A stretch of 64,000 nt of DNA. Origin: Anomaloglossus baeobatrachus. Its lineage: Eukaryota > Chordata > Amphibia > Anura > Aromobatidae. The position numbers and the translations under genes are program-made. Every line of letters begins with the position of its first letter. Within the stretch, counting starts at the first letter, position 1. The stretch lies in contig NC_134364.1 of assembly GCF_048569485.1 (NCBI RefSeq), positions 140,379,246 to 140,443,245 of the forward strand, given 5' to 3'. The notes beneath the pieces were generated by a model. The model had not been told where the DNA came from and ran no database searches. It saw only the letters and a list, made by a program, of their open reading frames with translations. This document shows positions 34,458 to 45,454 of the stretch, in pieces.

Positions 34458-35493
34458 TGTAGTAGTCCAATCTAGAGATATAATCCAGAACCTCAGTGCA
34501 AGGAAAATACAATTGACACTGTGACAAAGAGCTAACAATCTACTAGCATTCCATTCCATTACCAATGTGCAAAAAGTTTTCCAGCAAACACCATGAGTGT
34601 GGGGAGTGACGGCTGCAGAGATCGAGATCCTGGGGTGGGGGGTGAAGGAGGCAGTAACCATGGTAATATATTAGGATGTTGCTGCTCATTTTAAATGCTT
34701 AGAAATGTACAATAATCCAAAAATATGCATTGGGGAGACATTAAGAGCGCAGTTCATAGCGCGTGATAGTTTTAGATGGGCGTACGAGGAATTGGCGTTT
34801 CCTGCAGTGCGCAGCGTCTTCTGACCCGGGGTGGGGGATTCTGTGTGAACGGCTCAGGCCAATTCCCCTGTGATGTACCTGTAAGACGAGGCGGGGGTAA
34901 TTACTCAGCTTTTCCCATATCTCTGTCACATGACAACCATTACGCCCGTCTGGAATTATTTTTATCGTAATTGGTGTATTTTCGGTTCATTCAGAGCCGG
35001 TTCCTGAAGCTTTCACAAACCGTTCTCGCCAGACACCGATCTGTTTAAAGAACAAAAACTCAATGTGCGTCGAAAAGAGAGAGCGGTAGAAGCGAGGCGA
35101 TCACTACTGCCGTCTCTAACCGCAGCCCCTTCACTATGGTTCATTTTCGCCTTCACCATACTGCTCGGACCCCATTGTTCAACCTTTCAGAGTAGTGGAA
35201 AGACCACCATTGACGATGGCAATGACCATGTGATTGCAATCGGAGTCTCTCAAAGCGACATTTTATAGCTTTCTGCCCAGTCAAGGAGCAACACTTCAGC
35301 CGTGCACCTGACAAATGACGGGGTGGACGGATTTTGTGCTATATTTCATCATGTTTAATATCCCAGCCATCTACCTTGTATCTCTGAAGTCACTTTCACT
35401 CGCTGAGACTATGCTCTGTATGCAGGTGCCTCTCCAGTCTACAGAGCTGGAGTGACACAGGCCTCAGATCTACAGCTCTGTATGCCTTTCAAG
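34458..35493. other. Array remnant and non-coding DNA
   Basis: The last copy of the 40-bp host minisatellite (34470-34512) is followed by about 970 bp with no transposon end, tandem repeat or coding signal I recognise. Two moderately GC-balanced blocks at 34740-35270 look single-copy. Confidence 0.5.
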
Positions 35494-36429
35494 CAGTGGC
35501 ATAACTCGAGTTTGATGGGCCCTGGTGCAAAATTTGGACCACAGCCCCCCCTCGGGATACAGGATGATTACGCTGACACTTAGCTTTTTCCCTCAGCACC
35601 CCACTTTCCCATGCCTCAATATCTCTTTTTCCCTTCAGTACCCAGCTTTCCATGTTCTGATATCCATCTTGTCCTCAGCACCCAGGTTTCCATTGCTCTG
35701 CTAGACAACTTCCCCTCAGCACCCAGTTTGACCTTGATATCAGAGCACGGGAATGCTGGGTGCTGAGGGAAAGATGTATAGCAAAACATGGGAAACTTGA
35801 GTGCTAAAAGAAGCATGTATAGTAGAGCATGGGTGGGTGACCCAGGATCACTTGAGAGCTGAGGATAATATGGATATCAGAAAATATGAAATCTGGGTTC
35901 TGAGGGATATCAGAGCATGGGAAAGCTGGGTGCTGAGGGAAAAATGTATAGCAGAGCATGGGAAAGCTGGGTGCTGAGGGGAAGAGCCTATTTCCCTCAG
36001 CACCCAGCTTTCCCATCTCCTCCTTGTATCTTTGTCCCCCATCCTGGTATATAGCCCTATCCAGCTTTTTTTTTTTTCTGTACATTATATTGTGCTATAA
36101 ATAACATTATAGATTTATTCATGTTGCATCTAAAAATGGTAGTTGTTTTTTTTTTTTAATGGTACACGAGGTTTGGTATTTTTAAGAGGGTTTTTTGGCC
36201 CTTTTAGTATTAATTCTGCTTTTTTAGTATCTGAATTTTAAAAATGCCACACGTGTACACATTCACACAAATGCAGACATATACACTAGATTTTTATATA
36301 CTGCATATGTCTGCATTTTCTACACTCTGTATATACAAAGAAATAAGAAAGTTGGATGTCTGACAGCAAACCATGAAGATGAGGAGACCCGACCACCATC
36401 ACAGGACTGCGGTGAGGCATATCACCAGC

Positions 36430-36680
36430 TACAGGGCAGTGGGGGAGGGGGCAGGAGAGTGCAGCTGTGGGGGACAGGGAAGGACAGTGCAGCTGTGGGG
36501 GGAAGGGGGAACGACAGTGCAGCTGAGGGGAACGGGGCAGGACAGTGCAGCTGTGGGGGAGGGAAGCAGGACAGTGCAGCTGTGGGGGAGGGGGGGCAGG
36601 ACAGTGCAGCTGTGGGGGAGGGGGAAGGACAGTGCAGCTGAGGGGGAGGGGGGCAGGAAAGTGCAGCTGTGAGAGGTAAA
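36430..36680. repeat. GACAGTGCAGCTGTGGGGGA minisatellite
   Basis: About nine imperfect 26-30-bp units, purine-rich on the plus strand. Inside the third hAT element. Confidence 0.85.
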
Positions 36681-37223
36681 TAGGACAGAAGAGGAAAGTA
36701 GGGGGGGGCAAATAGGAAGATAGAAGAGGGCAGTGGGGCTAGAGTCATCATTCAGGGAGCTCCAGCACTCACGCCAGGTTGCATTGTGTTCCTCTGGAGC
36801 CTCCTGCTACTGCCGACTACAGAGCAATGGCAGTGCAGGAGAGGGATACAAACTCCTCAGAAGTCTCGCATATTTCTGCAGCACTCCCTGCACAGGCCTG
36901 AGACTCCAAACCAGCTCCATGCCGGTGGGTGGGGCTTACTACTGTGGGCGGGGCTTACTCCTGTGAGGCTCCGGAGCAGTGAGTGCAGGGGATGGCTGTG
37001 CTCAGTTGTCTCCCCTCTTCTGATGGATGCACAGCATATGTGCTGTATGCTGGAGGAGAGATTGTCAGGGGCCCAGTGATGGATCTATCGCCCAGCAGAT
37101 GCTCAAAGCCAGCGGCCGGGTGATCACTGTGACCATAATCCTGCCCACTTCTCAGCACCGGCTTCAGTGGAAAGAGGTAGGCGGGATTATGGGGGTGGAG
37201 AGCAGGGAATAGGCAATTGCTTA

Positions 37224-39200
37224 GGCGGCTTTCACACTACGTTTTTTTAGCATGCGTCATGAAAGTTTTTTTGCAGCAAAAAGCGGATCCTGTTCTTGCA
37301 AAGAAAAACGCATGCAAACGCATGTATTATTTTGCAGGATCCTGTCACTTTAAGTTTATGGGCGGGCATTGGAGTCATGTGATCGGGAGTGAGGGGAACT
37401 GAATGTGAGACTGGGAGCCGACATCTGACAGCTGTGGAGGCTCACATCGGGTAACTTGCTTGGATACCCGATATTTACATTGGTTACGAGCGTCTGCAGC
37501 TGCTAGGAGCAGGGCTGCCTGCTCCCTGCACACATAACCAAGATAAACATCGGGTAACTGAGCCCGCGGTTACCCGATGTTTACCTTGGTTACGAGCGTC
37601 CTCCGCTCTCAGGCGGGGGAGAGAGGAGAGAGAGGGAGGGGGAGAGAGGGACTGATCACCTGAGGCTGGTTTCTGGGCATGCTCAGTAGAGCAAGCAGTG
37701 TCCTGTCTATCAGCATGCCAGCGTTCACCTGCGTTTGCATGCTGTTTAGTCAGGATCCAGCAATTTGCAGTATTTGGACGCAGCTCAAAAACGCTACAAG
37801 TAGCATTTTTGAGAAAAAAATAAAAAACTGCAAGTCGCTGGATCCTCACTATAACACACGCAAACGCAGGTGAACGCATGTTGACGCGAGTGCATTGCAA
37901 ATGCATTGAAATGAAAACGCATTTGCACTGGATCCGTTTTTGCGTTAAAAAAACGTTCATGATGTACCGCCCTGAGAGGGCTCAGCTGCTCCCTTGCCGG
38001 GCCGAGCCGCTTGAGGTCCAGGCTCGGGTTGTCAGTGGCTCGAGCGCCTCCGGACCGGGGGCCACGTCGCTCTGTTAAGGGGAGGCAGTGGGGTGGTGGT
38101 GTGGGACGAGGTTCGCAGCCGGGCGCCACGTTGTCGTTGGAGGGGTCGTGACGCCACCCATGGGTCGTGGGGATGGGATGCACCACCGCTGCGGCGGGAG
38201 TGAAGCGGGCTCCCGGGATCGGTGTTGAGGGCGCAGCATGGATGTTAGACCCTCCGTGGGTAGGGGCGGTGTGTCCTGGAGCCCGGTGGGACGGGCGATG
38301 ATGTCGGGGTGCAAGGTGCCGTGCTGCGGTGTGGTGTCGTGCCTGGATGGCACTGCTGTACTCACTATTAATTCACACTCAGAGTCACTGGTAAACCAAA
38401 GTTCGGGTATGGTCGGGTCCCGCAGCCGGCTGCTTGTGTCCCTTGTGAGGCTGATGGTGGCCCCTTTCCCTTGCACCTTTTGTTTTGACTTTTGGCTCCC
38501 CTGCCTGGGCAGTGGTAGCCCGCTCCCCGGCGTTTAGCTGCCGGAGGAGCCCTCGGTTGCCCGCAGGCGCTGGCCCGTCGGATGTTTGGCCCTTGGCGGT
38601 GGCTGTCACCCGGTATCGGTGGGCTGTTGCCTTCTTTCGGGACTTTTGGTGAGGATGAACCCGTGAGTTCCAGACTGCAATCAGTGAATTTGCCTAAACT
38701 CAGTGGCTTCTAAGCTAGGACAGGGTCTGAGTAGCCGGTTACTGGTGCTCCGATTAGCTGTTGACTCCCCGGTTCGGTTCTGGCGGGCTCCAACCCTGGC
38801 CCGGTCCCTACGGTTCCGCCGGTCGCTATACCGGTATTCCTGCAGGCGGCCACCACCGTCTGCTTGCCTGACATTTCGGGAATCCCAGGCTCCAACCCGG
38901 GGCCCTGATAGCTTCTCTCCTTTCTCCTCCTGTCACTCTCCAAACTCCACTCACTACTGTTTGTATTTCCTGCCTCAGGACAGTAGTCTCCTCGGTGGGC
39001 GTGCCTTTCTGCCTGAGTCCACCCACCTGGTGTGCCCTACTGGCTCTGAGGGAGGCAACAGGTCTCCCTTTCGAGTGACGGGTGTGTCCTCACAAGGGAT
39101 GGGGGTGTGTGTGTGGTGTGGTGGGTGTTGTTACCTGTGACCCCTGGGTTCCAGGGCGTCACAATGACGCATGTTAAAAAAACGTAGTGTGAAAGCAGCC
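37224..39200. mobile_element. Harbinger-like non-autonomous element with nested LTR
   Basis: Inverted termini GGCGGCTTTCACACTACGTT and AACGTAGTGTGAAAGCAGCC, inner extension TTTTAGCATGCGTCA against TGACGCATGTTAAAA, and the 3-bp duplication TTA at 37221-37223 and 39201-39203. Non-coding. Without the inserted LTR-C it is about 770 bp. Confidence 0.75.
37963..39163 (-). mobile_element. Solo LTR of the 4-bp-TSD family (LTR-C)
   Basis: Begins TGTACCGCCCTGAG and ends CCAGGGCGTCACA in plus orientation; reads on the minus strand. The 4-bp duplication ATGA is at 37959-37962 and 39164-39167. Contains the family landmark GTGACGCCACCCATGGGT. Solo, fossil. Confidence 0.88.
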
Positions 39201-39899
39201 TTAAGTAGCCGGGACATGAGTTAGCGCCAGAATGGCTGCTGCCTCCTGTGATGCCACAATGTGCAGGGACCAGATGGTCTGTGCGGCAATATGGTTCAGC
39301 TGGATCTGAGCACTTGGACGCACATCCAGCTGAAGCAAGTGCTGAGTTCCTCGGGCCCCCTGAACCCCCGGGCCCGGTCGCAGTGGTGACCCCTGCCACC
39401 ACAATTGTTCCGCCCCTGCATTCAGGTCAAACACTAATTTCTCACTAAAGAAGGAACGGAATTGCCATGTAAGGGCTCGTGCTCACGTTGCGTCCTGGCC
39501 AGTGCAAAAATAAATGCACCCTCTGGGAGATGTGACGCTGCGTGTTGACAAAAAGAATGCATCCAAAACGCATGTATTTTGGATGAATTTTACATGCGTT
39601 TTGGATGCATTTTTGTCACTGCGGTCCCCCAGCTCTGCTACATGCCCGCTGACCTGTGTCAGAATGAACTCGGATGAACTTCACCCGACTTCATTGTCAT
39701 TCTGCGGCTCTGTCTCTGTGTGCAGTCATGAACTCAGATGAACCTCCGAGGTCAGTGCCAGGACACTGGAGTCCGCAGCAGTGATGTCAGAGCTTCACCC
39801 GATTTCACTGACCGCAACATTCTCTCTCTCTCTGTGTTGCAGCCTGATTTGCAGTCACACGTGAAGGACTCACCTGTGACCGCAAATCCCCTGAGTGAC

Positions 39900-40570
39900 T
39901 CAAGTGAGCTGCGCGATCAGTGGTGCCGTCACTAAGGTGACCCGCGGCCAGCTGGAGTCCTCCACCTGAGAGCTGTGGCCGCGGGTCACCTGAGTGACGT
40001 CACTGCTGATTGCGCGGCTCACTTCATTTGCTGCGTGGAGCTGACAGAGAGCGGTCGTGGTCTGTGGCCGCTCGCTGTCATCTTCATGTAGCAGAGCTGA
40101 AAGCGTCATGGGACCTCATGTGGATCACGTCGGACCTAGACGGGTATTTGGGGATTAATAAAGTGGTAAAAGAGGGTTTTTTTGTCTTTTATTCCAAATA
40201 AAGGATTTTTTGGATGTGTGTGTGTTTATTTTCTTTAACTTACAGGTCAATCATGGAAGGTATCTCGGGGAGACGCCTACCATGATTAACCTAGGACTTA
40301 GTGGCAGCTATGGGCTGCTGCCATTAATTCCTTATTACCCCGATTGCCATTGCACCAGGGCAATCCAGGATGAGCCGGGTCGAGTCCCGGAACTGTCGCA
40401 TCTAATGGATATGGCAATTCCGGCCGGCTGCTGGCTGATATTGTTAGGCTGGGGGGCTCCCCATAACGTGGGGCTCCTCATCCTGAGAATTCCAGCCTTC
40501 AGCCGTGTGGCTTTACCCTGGCTGGTATCAAAATTGGGGGGACCTCACATTTTTTTTTAAAATTATTTTA
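39900..40570. repeat. Interspersed repeat, paralogous to 61360-61880
   Basis: Shares with 61360-61880 an ordered set of blocks: GAGAGCGGTCGTG, CATGTAGCAGAGC, TCCAAATAAAGGATTTTT, CTTACAGGT, GCAGCTATG, and GGGGGGACC-CAC before a T run. The two copies are clearly diverged. No coding potential shared between them. Confidence 0.75.
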
Positions 40571-40663
40571 CTGCACGATATAGACACGCCCAACGGCGGC
40601 TGTGATTGGTTGCAGTGAGACAGCTGTCACTCAGCGTGGGGGCGTGTCTGATTGCAACCAATC

Positions 40664-41147
40664 ATACAAAAACCAGGATAATTGTGGTATACTCCGCGCT
40701 GCTTTACAAATAGTCACTTCAAATAATAAAAGCAATGGTGATGGTTTATTCTACGCGTTTCGAAGAGATTTCCTCACATTGCTCCCACCTGGCCAGGCAT
40801 TGCTCCTACCTGGCCAGAATCTTACTCCACACTGATGAGGGGCAATAGCCCGAAACAACTGACTGTGGATTGATACCTGGGCTTGGTATTTCCCTTGTCA
40901 TATCTTTAAACTTGTCAAAGAGTTGGATATTGACTAAAAGGGCCACTTAATATGGTGGTTACGGTGGTTTCCTAAAAAGAGCCACTCCTTGGCTAGGTCC
41001 TTCCCGGAGGGATATCTGGCTTCTTTCTGTGTCGAGACCCCTAACGGAGGCTCCACAGACTTTTTTGATTTGCATTTATCTTATTTGAAGTGATTCTTTG
41101 TACAGCAGCGTGGAGTATACCACAATTATCCTGGTTTTTGTATTGCT
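40664..41147. mobile_element. Inverted-repeat element (MITE-like)
   Basis: TACAAAAACCAGGATAATTG at about 40666 recurs inverted as CAATTATCCTGGTTTTTGTA at about 41125-41144; arms extend to about 45 bp (GTGGTATACTCCGCGCTGCT and AGCAGCGTGGAGTATACCAC). The centre includes CACTGATGAGGGGCAATAGC, which I associate with a widespread frog repeat. No clear target duplication. Confidence 0.65.
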
Positions 41148-41545
41148 ACTGCCTTTGGCACGTGGGATTGGCTGCAGCTGTTAAATGTCTCTATACTGGT
41201 TGTGAGTCTCACAACCTTTCCAGGTGAGCGGTTTTCCTATTAAAAAGTCACCATATTTTACACTGGTAAGAACCTATTGCGCTCCTTATATCCACAGCTT
41301 TTTCCTGCAACCAATCATAGGCGCCGGTGGGCGGGGGAAGCAGTGAATACGAGATGGAATAATGTGCGGCCGGCATTTTCAAAAGAGGAGAAGCCGCAAC
41401 AGTGTGAACGCCGTGCAGCGCCGCGCCGGTGATCGTATGAGAGAGGGGGTGGGAGAGAGAGACCGACATCGACAGAGAGAGCCCGAAAGACCTGCGTTTG
41501 TTATGTCAAATAAATATGCGGATCGCAACAAAAACGCAGTGCAAA

Positions 41546-42778
41546 TGTGACGCCCTGGGCAAGCCAGGGGTCACAGGTCACAACATCACATGCACCCCAC
41601 ATTCCCGGCAGGTACACCTAGGCTAACCTAAAATCCTTGTTGCCTTCCTCCAGGGGCTGATGTCCACACCAGGGGGTGGGCCAGGCGGTTGGCTCCACCC
41701 ACCGAGGAGTTCACAGCCCTGGAGGCGGGAGAACCAGGCAGTCAAGCTAGGGAGGAGGAAGTAGAAGGAAGTGAAGTGGTAGAGGAGCTTGAGAGAAAGA
41801 GTAAAAAGTGACAGTAGTAAAGCCTGAAGTTGGTCCGGGTGTGTGCCCCGGATTGAGACAGCAAGGTCAGCAGACGGCGGTGATAGTCTGCAGGGGGACT
41901 GCTTGGAGGTTGCTGGAAGGACCGCGGACGGGTGGTGACCCGGCGGTACCGGAGCAGTATACGAAGAACAGTCAGCACCAGGGCAGGGGCCTTTCGGATC
42001 CCGGCAAGGCTAGGAGTCGCCATAATTTGCCAAATCCGTCACTGAAGGGGAACTCTGTCTCCTAACAACCAAGTCCCGATTGAAGGCAACAGTCCGACCG
42101 TTAAGGGGAGACACCGCCACCGCCAAGGCACCAGTTTCCCAGGGCCAGCGCCTGCGAGCAAGAGAGGGGCTCCTCCGGCTCATGTCCAGGCCGGGGAGCG
42201 GGTAACCGGTGGGAATCCATCGCTACCAAAAAGACTTTACATAGGTGCAGGGAAGAGACCGTCACCGCTAACTGCAGGGAACATCAGCACCGTAACCGTC
42301 CGAGGGACCCGTCCAACCAGCCGTTTGTTTACCGAGAAATGTGTCGTGTTTACTGGCTGAGTGAGTACGTCCGTGCCGTGCGGCACAGCGCTGCCCCTGC
42401 GCCCCTGCACCTCCACAGGCCCCATACCCGCCTGTCCACCATACCAACCCCATCACTGGGCCCCGGGACCACCAAACCCCCTACCCACGGAGGGGCAAAT
42501 CAACAACTGGCTGCTCCATACCATCACTCCCGGGCTCCCCAGACAGAGCAGCGGTGGTGTCCACTTAATCACCACAACCGTGGGTGGCGTCACGGACAAT
42601 AAACTATCCCAAAACCCAATCCCCTTTCACTCACGGGCGAGGAGCGCCGCTCGAGTCCCTGGGATCCGGCCCATCGCTCGAGCCACCGAGCAGCAGCAGC
42701 AGCAGGCCGCAGCAGCGGCAGCGGCAGCCGGACCCGAGCAGTAGGGAGAGCGCGGCGTCCCCTCCTCCGCCCGCGACA
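41546..42778 (+). mobile_element. Solo LTR of the 4-bp-TSD family (LTR-D)
   Basis: Begins TGTGACGCCCTGGGCAAGCC and ends CCGCCCGCGACA. Flanks CAAA and ACAA do not match cleanly. The landmark GGTGGCGTCACGGACAATAA is near 42581 and a CAGCAGCAGC run near 42692. Very close in sequence to the LTR entering at 63296 (opposite strand), so both belong to one young subfamily. Solo, fossil. Confidence 0.85.
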
Positions 42779-43041
42779 ACAACGCACTGCTTAGCATTTT
42801 GGTAGCGTTTTTCAACAATTCATTGATTTCAATGGGTGTAGAACGCTGCCGAAACGCTCAAAAGAATTGACATGCTGCTTTTTTAAACGCAGAGATTTTG
42901 TCAAATTTAAAAAAGCAACGTGCGCACGGATTTTGCATGATTCTCATAGACTTTGCTGGGGAAGCAGAACGCATGCATTTTGACAATGTTAAAACGCTGC
43001 GGAAACACAAAAAAACTCGCAACGTGCGCACGACCCCTTAA

Positions 43042-43566
43042 GGTATTTCTGACATCCTGCAGATAGATTCCCTTTAAGAGACTTTCACCTGAGGAGATGG
43101 ACGCTCAAATGATTTTTTGTATGATGGATTGTTCCTGATGACTGTCCTGCGAGTGAAGAGGCAAAGTGATTTCACTCCATTATCATAATCATATCTGAAC
43201 GTGTTGCCCATAACATTGTGAAGGATAAAGATCATGATTATTGCTCCCTGTAAAAAGAAGAAAATGATGATGGTGTGGAATGGTTCATCTGCCCATGTGC
43301 GAGGTCCTTTAGGGATAATTTTTGGGTGGAATTCTCCTTTAATAACACCTCTACAGGACATTATAGTAACTCCTGAGTGATGATATTGAGCGGCTGTGAC
43401 CGTGAACAGGTGAGGCACGATCATTCGGCACAGAATCAAGGGGGAACATGTAGGAAGATGTGAAGGTGGCGTGCAGTCTCCCCATATAGAGGAGTTTATA
43501 GTGCGCAGTCGCCATAGTCCTTTACTTATTTCTTCCACGAAGTTCACAATCAGGAGGGAAGACATA
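43042..43566 (-). other. Unassigned block with an open minus-strand frame
   Basis: A minus-strand frame stays open for about 160 codons across this block (43074 up to the Tc1 border) and includes a strongly hydrophobic run FHTIIIFFFLQGAIIMIFIL. On the minus strand a pyrimidine tract followed by ACAG stands before GGAGCAATAATC, like a splice acceptor. No family match came to mind, and the first residues are Tc1 terminal repeat, so I do not call a gene. It could be chance, an exon, or another element. Confidence 0.25.
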
Positions 43567-44392
43567 CAATGAAGGAAATAAGTATTTGATCCCTTGCTGA
43601 TTTTGTATGTTTGCCCACTGACAAACACATGAACAGTCTATAATTTTAAGGGTCAGTTAATTTTAACAGTGAAAGAATATCCAAAATAAAATCCAGAAAA
43701 TCACATTGCATAAATTATATAAATGAATTTGCATTTTGTAGAGAGCAATAAGTATTTGATCCCTCTGGCAAAGAAGACTTAATACTTGGTGGCCGTCCCC
43801 TTGTTGGCAGCCCAGCAGTCAGCCGTTTCTTGTAGTTGATGATGAGGTTTGATGTCAGGGGGAATTTTGCTCCACTCCTCTTTGGTCTACTCCTCATCTC
43901 TAAATCATTAATATTTTGAGGCTGTCGCTTGACAACACGAAGCTTCAGCATATCCATATGTTTTCTATGGGATTAAAGTCTGGAGACTGGCTAGGCTATT
44001 CCATGACCTTAATGTGCTTCTTTTTGAGCTGCTCCTTTGTTGCCTTGGCTGTATGTTTTGGGTAATTGTCATGCTGGGAGACACAGCCATGATCCATTTT
44101 TAATGTCCTGCTGGAGGGAAGGAGGTTGTCACTCAGGATTTTACGGTACATGGCTCCATCCGTTGTCCCATTGATGCGGTGATGTAGTCTTGTACCCTTA
44201 GCAAAGAAACACCATCAAAACACAATGTTTCCACCACCATGCTTGACAGTGTTCTTTGGGTCATAGGCAGCATTTCTCTTTATCCAAATACGGCAAGTTG
44301 AGTTAACGCCAAAGAGCCCAATTTTTGTCTCATCTGACCACAGCACCTTCTCCCAATCACTCTCAGAATCATCCAGGTGTTCATTGGCAAAC

Positions 44393-45118
44393 TTCAGACA
44401 GGCCGGCTGCACATTGGTCTTCTTCAGACGGGCCGGCTGCACATGGGTCTTCTTCAGACGGGCCGGCTGCACATGGGTCTTCTTCAGACGGGCCGGCTGC
44501 ACATGGGTCTTCTTCAGACGGGCCGGCTGCACATGGGTCTTCTTCAGACAGGCCGGCTGCACATTGGTCTTCTTCAGACGGGCCGGCTGCACATGGGCCT
44601 TCTTCAGACGGGCCGGCTGCACATGGGTCTTCTTCAGACGGGCCGGCTGCACATGAATCTTCTTCAGACGGGCCGGCTGCACATGAATCTTCTTCAGACG
44701 GGCCGGCTGCACATGGGCCTTCTTCAGACGGGCCGGCTGCACATGGGCCTTCTTCAGATGGGCCGGCTGCACATGCGCCTTCTTCAGATGGGCCGGCTGC
44801 ACACGGGCTTTCTTCAGACGGGCCGGCTGCACATGGGCTTTAGTCAGACAGGCCGGCTGCACATGGGCTTTCTTCAGACGGGCCGGCTGCACATGGGCTT
44901 TAGTCAGACAGGCCGGCTGCACATGGGCTTTCTTCAGACGGGCCGGCTGCACATGGGCTTTAGTCAGACAGGCCGGCTGCACATGGGCTTTCTTCAGACG
45001 GGCCAGCTGCACATGGGCCTTCTTCAGATGGGCTGGCTGCACATGGGCCTTCTTCAGACGGGCCAGCTGCACATGGGCCTTCTTCAGATGGGCTGGCTGC
45101 ACATGGGCCTTCTTGAGC
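44393..45118 (-). repeat. 30-bp in-frame coding minisatellite inside transposase
   Basis: Twenty-four head-to-tail copies of a 30-bp unit (GGGCCGGCTGCACATGGGTC + TTCTTCAGAC on the plus strand), each encoding THVQPARLKK or a close variant on the minus strand. At 44820-45000 units alternate in a 60-bp higher-order pattern (CTTAGTCAGACA against CTTCTTCAGACG). No stop arises in the array. Confidence 0.97.
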
Positions 45119-45454
45119 AGTGGGACTTTGTGGGCACTGCAGGATTTTAAGCCATTACAGCGTAATGTGCTACCAATGGTTTTTTTCATGACTGTGGTCC
45201 CAGCTGCCTTGAGATCATTAACATGTTCCCCCTGTGTAGTTTTAGGCTGATCTTTCACCTTCCTCATGATCCTGGATACTCCATGAGGTGGGATTTTGAG
45301 CCCCAGATCGTTGTGGATTGACACTCATTTTGTATTTCTTCCATTTTCTTACTACTGCACCAGCAGTTTCTCCTTCTCACCCAGCTTCTTACTTATGGTT
45401 TTGTAGCCCATTCCAGCCTTGTGCAGGTCTATGAGCTCATCCCTGACATCCTTA

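Larger units (their letters stand above)
24653..34466 (-). mobile_element. 5'-truncated CR1-like LINE piece, heavily interrupted
   Basis: Minus-strand coding runs from 34466 leftward. It reads [18 protein letters not shown] and [13 protein letters not shown] at 29225-29310, continues at 25561 with KGLAHDLFLPKTILRT, then FFTVRAVRLWNALPQEVV, and ends in a 3' tail with TAACTATG repeated twice near 24655-24672. These are the C-terminal residues and short 8-bp tail repeats expected of CR1-type LINEs. Only about 430 bp is LINE; the rest is the inserted MITE, hAT, LTR element and an expanded 27-bp repeat. It is a normal dead-on-arrival LINE copy. Confidence 0.8.
35494..39418. mobile_element. hAT element, CAGTGGCGTAAC family, third copy
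   Basis: Starts CAGTGGCATAACTCGAG and ends TTGTTCCGCCCCTG. Flanks CTTTCAAG (35486-35493) and CATTCAGG (39419-39426) match at six of eight positions, consistent with an older 8-bp duplication. It contains inverted CAGCACCCAGCTTTCCCAT/ATGGGAAAGCTGGGTGCTG segments shared with the other copies, a minisatellite at 36430, and a nested Harbinger-like element. Confidence 0.75.
39473..43041. mobile_element. Composite DNA element with inverted ends
   Basis: GGGCTCGTGCTCACGTTGCG near 39473 is inverted as CGCAACGTGCGCACGACCCC near 43019 (18 of 20 match). Flanks read TAA and TTA(A), compatible with TWA- or TTAA-type insertion but not identical. The interior holds AACGCATG-type repeats, a promoter-free repeat family at 39900-40570, an inverted-repeat element at 40664-41147 and solo LTR-D. 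No transposase. Confidence 0.55.

Noticed and set aside
32800-34661. Four overlapping frames of 512-617 codons on both strands
   Set aside because: Products of the 27-bp minisatellite, whose length is a multiple of three. Only the minus-strand register corresponds to former LINE coding sequence, and it is not a host gene.
41546-42778. 4-bp duplication around LTR-D
   Set aside because: CAAA and ACAA do not match; other registers give at most three of four and need a shifted LTR end.
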